Below are positions 17,871-25,452 of a stretch of DNA of 64,000 bases, piece after piece. Position numbers and translations under genes: made by a program. Each line of letters opens with the position of its first letter. The first letter of the stretch is position 1. Under the pieces are notes generated by a model. That model saw only the letters and a program-made list of their open reading frames with translations, did not search any database and was not told the origin of the DNA. The stretch comes from Spongiivirga citrea (GTDB taxonomy: Bacteria; Bacteroidota; Bacteroidia; Flavobacteriales; Flavobacteriaceae), in NCBI RefSeq assembly GCF_010671565.1, contig NZ_JAABOQ010000009.1, positions 37,626 through 101,625 of the forward strand. Direction: 5' to 3'.

Positions 17871-19352
17871 TTAATCTACTAGTTCTATTGTGTAGTTTAC
17901 TGTTGCCCTTGATACAATGTCCGCCCACAAACCGAAACCCTTGCCTTTAGTATTTCCATTAAAATTGTCTTTTATTATAGGGGTTCCATTTTGCTGAGAA
18001 AGTAATAATGATTGATATCCGTTTCCCATTTCATGTTTGAATACATAATTTGATCCTACTTTAATACTTTCATTTGGGGATTTGGAAAACTTCTTCACTG
18101 TTTTATTACCTGCGAGATAATCAATAATGTTTTTTAGATTTAGTTTTACATTTTTTTGCATAACTCGTTCTATGTTCTTTGATACTTCATCAACAACAAC
18201 GTTTAAGGTAAAATCGACTCTAGAATCGGTCAAAGCAGTATTTTTAGGAATCTTAAATATCCCTGAATTATTAATATCTAATCTTCTATTATTTTCAACA
18301 TGAAGTTGAACCTGAGCGTGGTCTTTAGCCCCTTTTTTACGATGCACATATAATGCCGTTTGAGGGCCATATTCTTCAATCTGTTTTTTTATCCGCGTAT
18401 ATTTTTTATTCTGCATAGAGTAATTCCTAGTGCCTATTTTTAATGATGGCACAAACTTTAATAAATAATCATCTTTTTTATCACTATCCCAGGCATTATC
18501 ACACACAATTGAATTTAGAGTGATTTTAAGTTTATAATATGAAGTATTGTTTACAACTACCTTTGTAGAAGTGTTAGCGGTATTATAAATATCATTTCGA
18601 GTAGTTGTACACCAAATAATACCGCTATTAACCGCAAAACTTTTTATATCATTTCGGGTATTTTTCACTAAATCCCAGTTGTTTTTGCCAGGATTCCAAA
18701 CAAAAATACGTTTAGAGGTACCGAGCACGTATAACTTTTTTTGCACATGATCATAAGCAATATCGGTTGCGCTACCAGGTAATTTTTGTGATCGCCCGTT
18801 ATAGTATTCCCAAATAGTATTATCGTTTTTTAAGGTAAACACCTTACCTGAATTGTTAGAACAAACTTTTTTATTGGACTTGCCAGCAATTGAAAGCACT
18901 TGCGGCATCAAATTTGAAAAACTTGTGTTAAATTGACCAGAACTATTTATTCTAAAAACCTTGCGTTTATAAATACTGCCATTTGCGCCTACGACCCAGA
19001 AATTATCACTGTTAGCGTAATAAAGGTCCTTTAATAACATGTTGCCAATAGCTGATTCACGATTTGTGTCCTGCGAATCACTACGAAACAGTTTTCCATC
19101 ATTTTTTATAAAATAATTAAAGTTGCTCGATGCAGCTAATGCTTTCGCTTTTCTGCTCGCTACAGTATGCAACTTAAATCTATTTTCTTTCCTGTTAAAC
19201 TTGAACAATTGCTTTGAAGTGCCTACCACAAAAACATCTCCCTTAGTGTTCATGCTTATGTCCGTTGCCTGCCCTTGGGCCTTTGTAAAGGTTTGAGCAT
19301 TCATATAGGTCGCCATAATTAACAACAATCCTAAAATTCTAATTCTCTTCAT
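17871..19352 (-). CDS. Secreted tectonin-like beta-propeller protein, paralogue 1
   Basis: The 493-residue exported protein has a signal peptide ending MNAQ (about 1-19). Propeller repeats cover about 20-270 (GQATDISMNTKGDVFVVG, SATDIAYDHVQKKLYVLG, RIFVWNPGKNNWDLVKN). A C-terminal domain matches the downstream paralogue block by block (LKITL, D-KKDDYLLKF, HAQVQLH, INNSGIFKI, VDEVS). It is the first gene of a four-gene envelope operon. The shared AAATGTTAACC-N17-CACTAAA element ends 26 bases before its ATG, so I place it in the island sigma-factor regulon. Surface or periplasmic binding is probable; the ligand is unknown. Confidence 0.78.
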   Translation of the reverse strand: MKRIRILGLLLIMATYMNAQTFTKAQGQATDISMNTKGDVFVVGTSKQLFKFNRKENRFKLHTVASRKAKALAASSNFNYFIKNDGKLFRSDSQDTNRESAIGNMLLKDLYYANSDNFWVVGANGSIYKRKVFRINSSGQFNTSFSNLMPQVLSIAGKSNKKVCSNNSGKVFTLKNDNTIWEYYNGRSQKLPGSATDIAYDHVQKKLYVLGTSKRIFVWNPGKNNWDLVKNTRNDIKSFAVNSGIIWCTTTRNDIYNTANTSTKVVVNNTSYYKLKITLNSIVCDNAWDSDKKDDYLLKFVPSLKIGTRNYSMQNKKYTRIKKQIEEYGPQTALYVHRKKGAKDHAQVQLHVENNRRLDINNSGIFKIPKNTALTDSRVDFTLNVVVDEVSKNIERVMQKNVKLNLKNIIDYLAGNKTVKKFSKSPNESIKVGSNYVFKHEMGNGYQSLLLSQQNGTPIIKDNFNGNTKGKGFGLWADIVSRATVNYTIELVD

Positions 19353-19378
19353 TTCTGTTTAGATTAATACGTTTACTA

Positions 19379-19413
19379 TTTAGTGAGGTGCATTACTCGA
19401 TAGGTTAACATTT
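19379..19413 (-). promoter_or_regulatory. ECF-type promoter candidate, copy A (tectonin operon)
   Basis: Read on the minus strand: AAATGTTAACC, 17 bases, CACTAAA. The same two blocks with the same spacing occur at 21415-21449 and 28991-29025. The second block ends 26 bases before the ATG at 19352, giving an expected leader of about 20 bases. The AAC-containing upstream block and 17-base spacing fit ECF sigma promoters, not the Bacteroidota TTG/TAnnTTTG type. Confidence 0.75.
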
Positions 19414-19435
19414 GGAGCGGAAATTTTTGACTAAA

Positions 19436-19476
19436 AAAGAAAAACCCTTACTTAACAGGGTCTAGCAAGGGTTTTT
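19436..19476 (-). terminator. Terminator of the DUF4412/lipoprotein/DUF4870-like operon
   Basis: The AAAACCCTT/AAGGGTTTT stem lies 22 bases beyond the stop of the DUF4870-like gene and is followed on the minus strand by TTTTCTTTTT-like sequence. It separates this operon from promoter copy A. Confidence 0.8.
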
Positions 19477-19497
19477 AACAGAATAAATAAAAGCTAA

Positions 19498-19863
19498 TCA
19501 ACCAATGTTCTTAAACCATTCTTCGTATTTCTTGCCAAGAATAGGCACTGGCTTTGTTTTCTCATTAACAGCATTTACCAATCCCATAATCCACATATAT
19601 AATAAGACGAAAATGCCCAGAATATTGATAATCCATCCCAGGATTGGGATAATACCAATTATTCCTAAAGCAAGTCCGGTTGCCGCCATGCCAAGTGATT
19701 GTCTAATGTGATAAGTAGCAAACACATCCTTTTTATCATTATTCATCACAAATGCGATTATTAAGCCGATAATGGTGATGTATGAAATAACAGCTATGTT
19801 TTTACCCTCTTTGCTGACCAGATTTGTTTCTGGATTAATGTCTATTGTTTTTGTTGTTTCCAT
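19498..19863 (-). CDS. DUF4870-like small membrane protein
   Basis: The 121-residue protein has a polar N-terminus (about 1-22) then three or four helices (IAVISYITIIGLIIAF, ATGLALGIIGIIPIL, IINILGIFVLLYMWIMGL). The A(T/V)YHIRQSLG element before the second helix and the overall order match the DUF4870 / Tic20-like family. Function in the family is not settled. It is the last gene of the three-gene operon headed by promoter copy B, 33 bases after the lipoprotein gene, with a terminator behind it. Confidence 0.82.
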   Translation of the reverse strand: METTKTIDINPETNLVSKEGKNIAVISYITIIGLIIAFVMNNDKKDVFATYHIRQSLGMAATGLALGIIGIIPILGWIINILGIFVLLYMWIMGLVNAVNEKTKPVPILGKKYEEWFKNIG

Positions 19864-19896
19864 GATTCTTATATTCTTATTTAATTGTTACTAATT

Positions 19897-20511
19897 TTAA
19901 TTTTCTAGTTTGTTTAATTGCATTTTTTTGACTGCACCCCACGTTTCATCAACATCCATATTATTACTATTTACTGTTACTATAAAGCGTTTGTTGTAAA
20001 TAAACATCAGCTGAGTGCCATTGCGTTTTTTGTAGTAGGTTTGCTTGGCTTTAATACCATTTACTGTTACTGTTTGTAGGTGTTTCCGCTCGTCTTCTAC
20101 TTCGGTTTCGAAATTGCCTAAAAGCCCATAACCTGGCACCATGGCACTCCCTGTGGGTCCAGCGCCATCCATTATCGTAATGTTTATTTTCTTTTTACGG
20201 TCATCGCCCATATACGTGCCTTCAATCATGCTTATTTTCATATAGGCACCTTGCCCTATTTTAAATCCGGTTCGATTTAAATTGCCTACACTTTCGGGCA
20301 ACCACGCTTTTAATTGTTCATTGGTAACTGGGGTGAGCTTTTGTAAACGTTCAATCTCTTTTTGCATGCTAGTAACATCTTTTGCATACGATGTTGTTGC
20401 AGACACTACCTGTTTTGCATCCTTAATGTTCTTTTTTGCCTCTTCGGTGCAGGCTACTGCAAATAATAATACTCCTACTACGTATGCGATAATCTTAAAT
20501 CGTGTTTTCAT
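19897..20511 (-). CDS. Lipoprotein of unknown function, middle gene of sigma-linked operon
   Basis: The 204-residue product has a lipoprotein signal (lipobox AVAC, C21). A helical coiled-coil-like segment follows (about 25-62, with SMQKEIERLQKL), then a domain with beta strands (INITIMDGAG, GLLGNFETEVED, LMFIYNKRFIVTVNS). The pattern of a globular domain reporting small changes is seen in other unnamed Bacteroidota lipoproteins; I cannot name a family. It is 20 bases after the DUF4412 gene and 33 before the DUF4870-like gene. Confidence 0.7.
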   Translation of the reverse strand: MKTRFKIIAYVVGVLLFAVACTEEAKKNIKDAKQVVSATTSYAKDVTSMQKEIERLQKLTPVTNEQLKAWLPESVGNLNRTGFKIGQGAYMKISMIEGTYMGDDRKKKINITIMDGAGPTGSAMVPGYGLLGNFETEVEDERKHLQTVTVNGIKAKQTYYKKRNGTQLMFIYNKRFIVTVNSNNMDVDETWGAVKKMQLNKLEN

Positions 20512-20531
20512 AATTTCCAGGTGTTAGTTTA

Positions 20532-21389
20532 TTACTCCTGCATTGTTGGCAGCTTCATAAATTCGTACTCACTTACATTGATTGTTGTTGGTGTATTTTC
20601 TAGAGCAATACAGGTCATTTTAGCGCTGAACTTTTTCTTCTTTTTATTCACCATATTCATTTCCATGACAATACTGGAATCTGCTTTTTCTAGCCATTTA
20701 GGATCAAACCCTTTTGGCATTTTTTTAGGCTGACCTCCATAAACCTGATTAAAACTTACCGGAGCATCCATCGCTACATACATCGTCATTTTCATGTCAT
20801 CGTTTTCCATTAAAAAGCCCTGACATTCATAGCCCAAAATTTCCTTTGTTCCGATTTTTTTAAATGTATAATCCTGAATTTCCGTTTCAGCTTCCAACTC
20901 TTCAATATCAAACTCATCATCATTTGACAGTGATATAATATGACCCGCCTTGCTTCCTGAAGCTTCCATAAACATGGTCATTACATTCAACCCGATATCG
21001 TGTACCATTAGAACATTGCCAGCCATCGATTTCTTTGGCATCACAGCTCTCGAAGCAAAATAAGTTGCGTCTGGTTTTAAATAATAGACCATATTAAACG
21101 TGCCTTGTTTGGCTTGCATTTTTAAAGTATACTTCCATTCAAATTCATAAGTTTCAGGAAGAATTGCAGGATCCATACTCGACTTACTAAAATCAAAATC
21201 GAATAGCTTATCCATTCCTTTTCCGATTTTCTCAGCAGCGATTTCTTCTGTTTTTTGCATGACGGCTTCTTCGGCAGCTTGCTTTGCGCGCTCCTTTAAT
21301 TTTTTAAAGAACTGGGCTTCTGTCGTTTGAAATCCTCCTAAAAATGCTACAATAAGCAGGATGATTAGGTTCGTTGTAGTTGTTTTCAT
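20532..21389 (-). CDS. Exported DUF4412-type protein, first gene of operon divergent from ECF sigma gene
   Basis: The 285-residue product has a signal peptide (about 1-25, ending TTEAQ), then an Ala/Lys/Glu-rich amphipathic helix (FFKKLKERAKQAAEEAV). The main part matches the DUF4412 pattern: EFEWKYTLKMQAKQGT, a conserved GTKEILGYECQGF and a Met-rich late segment. DUF4412 proteins are periplasmic or surface proteins of unknown role. Promoter copy B lies 26 bases before its ATG, in the divergent region shared with the sigma gene, so it is a likely direct target. Confidence 0.8.
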   Translation of the reverse strand: MKTTTTNLIILLIVAFLGGFQTTEAQFFKKLKERAKQAAEEAVMQKTEEIAAEKIGKGMDKLFDFDFSKSSMDPAILPETYEFEWKYTLKMQAKQGTFNMVYYLKPDATYFASRAVMPKKSMAGNVLMVHDIGLNVMTMFMEASGSKAGHIISLSNDDEFDIEELEAETEIQDYTFKKIGTKEILGYECQGFLMENDDMKMTMYVAMDAPVSFNQVYGGQPKKMPKGFDPKWLEKADSSIVMEMNMVNKKKKKFSAKMTCIALENTPTTINVSEYEFMKLPTMQE

Positions 21390-21414
21390 TGTAATTTGCT
21401 TTTATCCGTTTATC

Positions 21415-21449
21415 TTTAGTGAGCGGAACAATTCAAGAGGTTAACATTT
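21415..21449 (-). promoter_or_regulatory. ECF-type promoter candidate, copy B (DUF4412 operon, beside the sigma gene)
   Basis: Minus strand: AAATGTTAACC, 17 bases, CACTAAA, ending 26 bases before the ATG at 21389. Both blocks and the spacing equal those of copies A and C. It lies only 20 bases from the start of the divergent sigma gene at 21469, which links the element to that sigma factor. Confidence 0.78.
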
Positions 21450-21468
21450 TCCTCATAATTATTTTTAC

Positions 21469-22011
21469 ATGAACAAAAAGGAAGTCGATATTCTTCGGTC
21501 AGATGATCGGTTAGGAATTAAATCGCTTTACAATGCACATCGTGCTGCCTTCCTAAATTTTGGAAAACGCTATGGTCTCGACCAGGATCAATTGGCTGAT
21601 GTATATCAAGAGGCTTTTCTCGCCTTAAGAAAACATGCAGTTAGTGGAAAGCTTGCAGAGGTTAAAAGCGGACTAAAAACCTATCTTTTTGGTATTGGTA
21701 AATACCTCATTTTCGATTTACTTAAAAAAGAAAAAAAGCATACCGAATACGACAGCAATCTTCATTCAAATACCGATGATTATGAAGAAACAATCATTTC
21801 AGAAACTCCAGAACTTACTAAGGAGCAGCAACTACTTCGTACTTATTTTAAAGAACTCGGAAAAAAATGTCGGCAGGTGTTAACCTTTTTCTATTATAGA
21901 GGACTAAGTATTGAAGAAATTGTGCAACAAGGAGGTTATGAAAATGCGAATACAGTAAAAGCGCAGAAATCTCGTTGTTTAAAAACCCTCAAACAATTGA
22001 TTAAAAGCTAG
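21469..22011 (+). CDS. ECF-type RNA polymerase sigma factor (sigma-70 family)
   Basis: The 180-residue protein has region 2 (about 18-95, LADVYQEAFLALRKH and KTYLFGIGKYLIFDLLKKEKK) and region 4 with an HTH (about 120-178, CRQVLTFFYYRGLSIEEIVQ then ANTVKAQKSRCLKTLKQL). The length and lack of region 3 fit group IV sigma factors. The downstream gene, 8 bases on, codes for a one-helix protein with an anti-sigma-like head. Divergent promoter copy B and two further identical sites nearby suggest this factor reads AAATGTTAACC-N17-CACTAAA; that link is inferred. No copy of the element faces the sigma gene itself. Confidence 0.92.
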   Translation: MNKKEVDILRSDDRLGIKSLYNAHRAAFLNFGKRYGLDQDQLADVYQEAFLALRKHAVSGKLAEVKSGLKTYLFGIGKYLIFDLLKKEKKHTEYDSNLHSNTDDYEETIISETPELTKEQQLLRTYFKELGKKCRQVLTFFYYRGLSIEEIVQQGGYENANTVKAQKSRCLKTLKQLIKS

Positions 22012-22019
22012 CCCGAGTT

Positions 22020-22748
22020 ATGAAGAAAGATAAACTAATAGAAAAATATCTTCAGAATACGCTCAATACCGAAGAGCGAATTGAATTTGATACGCTATTG
22101 CAAAACGATGCTGAATTTAAAGAAGAAGTCTCGTTTCACGACAATTTAAAACGTGTGACTGAAGAAGATCACGATGATGAGTTTAGATCAATGTTGTCTG
22201 ATTTTGAAGCAGAGCATCAACCAAGAAAAGTTTTTAAACTACAACAATACTCAAAATGGTTGGTTGCCGCTTCGGTTATTTTAATAGCAGGACTTACCTA
22301 TGTCCTAACCTTAAGCAATCCGACTTCGCAAGAATTATTTGCTGCTAACTTTCAACCTTATGAAAACGTAGTGCATCCTATTGTTCGTGGCACCGAAGAG
22401 CAGGATCAAAAAACCAAGGCATTTATCGCCTACGAAACTGGCGATTATAAACTAGCTGTTTCTCTATTTTCTGATTTATATGAAAAAGATAAGCAGCCAT
22501 ACTACTTATTTTACAAGGCAAATGCACTATTAAAATTAGAAAAAGCGAACGAAGCGATTCCTTTGTTAAAAGAACATTTGAAAACAAGAGATACTCTTAA
22601 AGAAAAATCGGCTTGGTATTTGGCTTTAGCCTATTTAAAAATTGATGATAAAAAGAGTGCTCAACTCTTATTAGAAGACATCATCAAATCAAAAAAATAC
22701 AAAGCATCGGAGGCTGAAAAGCTATTGGGGAAATTTGAGAAGGATTAA
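22020..22748 (+). CDS. One-helix TPR protein, probable anti-sigma partner of the ECF sigma factor
   Basis: The 242-residue protein has an N-terminal cytosolic part (1-78) with LIEKYLQNTLNTEERIEFD, resembling the head of Bacteroidota anti-sigma proteins. One membrane helix follows (about 79-98, WLVAASVILIAGLTYV), then a periplasmic part with about three TPR-like helical hairpins (AFIAYETGDYKLAVSLFSDL, ANALLKLEKANEAIPLL, ALAYLKIDDKKSAQLLL). No zinc-binding HxxxCxxC is present. Position directly after the sigma gene supports an anti-sigma role (inference). TPR units might sense or bind the periplasmic TPR-CHAT proteins encoded convergently downstream. Confidence 0.8.
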   Translation: MKKDKLIEKYLQNTLNTEERIEFDTLLQNDAEFKEEVSFHDNLKRVTEEDHDDEFRSMLSDFEAEHQPRKVFKLQQYSKWLVAASVILIAGLTYVLTLSNPTSQELFAANFQPYENVVHPIVRGTEEQDQKTKAFIAYETGDYKLAVSLFSDLYEKDKQPYYLFYKANALLKLEKANEAIPLLKEHLKTRDTLKEKSAWYLALAYLKIDDKKSAQLLLEDIIKSKKYKASEAEKLLGKFEKD

Positions 22749-22777
22749 CTTGAGATATTAAAGAATAAAGGGGGTTA

Positions 22778-25438
22778 TTATTCGCTCTTGAGTTTTTTAA
22801 AAAATATGAGCGTTAAAATTAGTCCCACCCCACCGATCAAGATCCACATCCAATTATTATTTTCTGCTTTTATATCCAAAGATGTATTATCCCCATTCAA
22901 AATAAATGGGGCCCAATAGTAAGGATGTTTAAACTCAATTTGATCCGTATTTCGCAAATAATCCTGTTTTGATTTTTGAAGAGCCGCTGATTTACTTAAG
23001 CCTTTTTGAAGGTATTTATAAAATGAAACCATTATTTCCTTAGTTGCTAAATCAGGAGCGCTCCATAAGCTCGAAACCGTAGCAGGAATTCCCGAGTACA
23101 TAAATGCTTGTGATAATGAAACAATGCCTTTGCCTGATTCATAACCTCCAACCCCTGTATTACAGGCGCTTAATACTACCAAATCGGCATTACTCCTAAA
23201 CCCGTATAATTCAGAAATATATAATTTATTGTCTTCGCTGCTATCAGAAAAAACCAAATTGCTTAGCTCAGGTGTTTTATCATTAATATAGGCATGACCT
23301 GCTAAGTGAATTACCGTGTAATGGGGTTGTAAATTGAAAAACTGAGATTTTGTGGCCAATTCTGAATCATATACTATTCCACTAGTTAGTTTCGATAATT
23401 GATTAACTTCCTCTTTTGCTCCAACAAGATTGTACGGAGAACCCCTTACCACAAGCTCTTCTTTTGATAATTGAAAATTGTTGTAAGAGGGAGCAAAAAA
23501 AGAAACACTTTCTTCATGTTGAACTTTGTTAAATAAGTTTGACTTTAAATAAGCCAAGCCATTCACATAGTAAATCTCTGTTTGCTCTAATAAATATCCT
23601 TGAGGCGACCTTAACAATTCAAAAGGCAGGTTCCTCAACACTGCGTCTGGGACAATAATAGTTTCTTCAGTGAGCGAAATATCATGAAGAAGCAATTGAT
23701 TTAGTTCACTTGCAAGTATATTTAGCTCATTTATGTCTCCCAGCTTTTTTAAGGTTTTCAAATAAGCTGTTACCTTATCTTCTATATCTAAATGATTCCC
23801 CAGACTCTTAATTTTTATCCCATTATTTTTCATTTCTATTCGAAACAAATCATCTTGGGCTACCGCATATTTAATAATTGTTGAATTAGTATTTAGATTT
23901 AAATCATTGAATTTAAATGATGACTTTGTCAGCTGATATACTTTGCCGTTACGCTGTTTTAGTTCTTCATCTAGTTGCGTTAATTCTAAGTTTATTTCAA
24001 AAAGCTTCTTTTTCCCTATAGAATCGTTTTGCGCATTGCTCTTGTTTAAAAAAGTTTTTATCGATCGTAACTCGCTTTCCTTCTTAAATAAAGAATCCAG
24101 ATCTGAAGAACTAGAGGCTAATATTCTGTTATTAATAACATCGTTAATATCAATAAGTGTTTCGATCTGTTCCATCATCTCCAGCTGCTTAATCTTTTCT
24201 TCTTTGGGATAAATATCATTTTGCAAATTAGTTAAGATTCTATTTTGAATAAGCTTAAATGTAGCGCGTTGTGATCCAGATAATTTATGGTCTAAATTAT
24301 CAGCAAATTGCTTCAACCCTATCAAATAAAGCTTAGCAGATGTTTTTTTTAAAACTGAATCAGAAGAACTTTCTAAACACTTGGCAAACTGCGAAAGTAG
24401 TATTGGATATTTAAGATTATCAATAGGCTTAAAATCTTCCTGTTTGAAATCTTGAACAGTAATTGGTATTTTATTTTTATTTAATAATGTTAAACCATTA
24501 TTTGAATGCTTTATTAGAAGTTCTTTGTTTTTTGTTTTGGAATAATAGTTTACGGCTATTTCTTCAATATTTAACTGTTGTAATACCGTTAAATCTTTGA
24601 ATTTTTCCAAAGCGAGTAACTCTTTTTTTGCCTTTTTTAGTTTTCCTGCATTAATAAATGCTAAGCCTTTACATATATGTGAGTAAAGTGTTTCGTTTTT
24701 ATTTACATCAATCGCTATGACTTTATCAAAATAGGTAGCTGCTATATCTGCGTTTCTCGACTGATAGTAACGCCCTACAGTAAAGTTTGCTCTTACGATT
24801 GCAAATCTTAAATCCGATAAATTCTTGTTTTTTTCAACAAAATCTTCAAACTGCTTATAACTAGCAATCAACATATTCTCATCGCTAATTGCTTCGCTGA
24901 CCATTATCAGCCACCCTAAAGTTTGTGCCTCTTCAAAAATAGCTTGTGCCTTCCCAATTTCGTCCTTTATTTCATCTCTTCGCTCATTGTAAATGTCAAT
25001 TGCCTGTTGTACATAACCAAGCATATTTTTAAAATTGTTCTTACCCCTTTCTACTGAAGCTTGATCTAAATAATAATTGCTTAGAGCATAAGGAGAAACC
25101 TCTTCTACAACTAATTGTTCTTTTGCAAGTGATAAATACTTACGCTGTTTTGACGGAATACTTAAATTATAAGGGCTATAGTAATACGATAAATCACTTA
25201 GTACCTGAAAAAAGAATGCTTTATTGTTTAAGTTGTTATTCGAGTAGGTATCTATTAACTCTTCATACTTTGCAATGGCTCCTAAATTATCGCTCGGATA
25301 AAGATCATCGGCTTGATCTTTTAATTTCTTAAGCTCATTCAATATACTATCCTCCGAAGATTGGGGCAAAACGATATTGAAAACAAAAACAATAGAAATT
25401 ATTATAAGCCAGTCTTTTTTAAGTTTTGCTATATCCAT
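22778..25438 (-). CDS. Exported TPR-CHAT protease with C-terminal membrane anchor, paralogue 1
   Basis: The ATG at 25438 is chosen because it begins a signal or anchor (MDIAKLKKDWLIIISIVFVF). An in-frame ATG at 25525 lies inside the upstream gene. Product 886 residues. A long helical TPR-like region (about 30-560) is followed by the caspase-like CHAT domain (about 600-850) with catalytic H715 (IHLAGHAY) and C759 (LSACNTGVGG), both intact. The tail (about 863-880, WMWILIGGVGLILTLIFF then KKLKSE) is a membrane helix with a basic end. CHAT proteins are cysteine proteases often triggered through their TPR part. Signal and tail imply a periplasmic domain anchored in the inner membrane. It lies 14 bases after the second CHAT gene. 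Confidence 0.88.
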   Translation of the reverse strand: MDIAKLKKDWLIIISIVFVFNIVLPQSSEDSILNELKKLKDQADDLYPSDNLGAIAKYEELIDTYSNNNLNNKAFFFQVLSDLSYYYSPYNLSIPSKQRKYLSLAKEQLVVEEVSPYALSNYYLDQASVERGKNNFKNMLGYVQQAIDIYNERRDEIKDEIGKAQAIFEEAQTLGWLIMVSEAISDENMLIASYKQFEDFVEKNKNLSDLRFAIVRANFTVGRYYQSRNADIAATYFDKVIAIDVNKNETLYSHICKGLAFINAGKLKKAKKELLALEKFKDLTVLQQLNIEEIAVNYYSKTKNKELLIKHSNNGLTLLNKNKIPITVQDFKQEDFKPIDNLKYPILLSQFAKCLESSSDSVLKKTSAKLYLIGLKQFADNLDHKLSGSQRATFKLIQNRILTNLQNDIYPKEEKIKQLEMMEQIETLIDINDVINNRILASSSSDLDSLFKKESELRSIKTFLNKSNAQNDSIGKKKLFEINLELTQLDEELKQRNGKVYQLTKSSFKFNDLNLNTNSTIIKYAVAQDDLFRIEMKNNGIKIKSLGNHLDIEDKVTAYLKTLKKLGDINELNILASELNQLLLHDISLTEETIIVPDAVLRNLPFELLRSPQGYLLEQTEIYYVNGLAYLKSNLFNKVQHEESVSFFAPSYNNFQLSKEELVVRGSPYNLVGAKEEVNQLSKLTSGIVYDSELATKSQFFNLQPHYTVIHLAGHAYINDKTPELSNLVFSDSSEDNKLYISELYGFRSNADLVVLSACNTGVGGYESGKGIVSLSQAFMYSGIPATVSSLWSAPDLATKEIMVSFYKYLQKGLSKSAALQKSKQDYLRNTDQIEFKHPYYWAPFILNGDNTSLDIKAENNNWMWILIGGVGLILTLIFFKKLKSE

Positions 25439-25452
25439 TAATGAAGGGTTAA

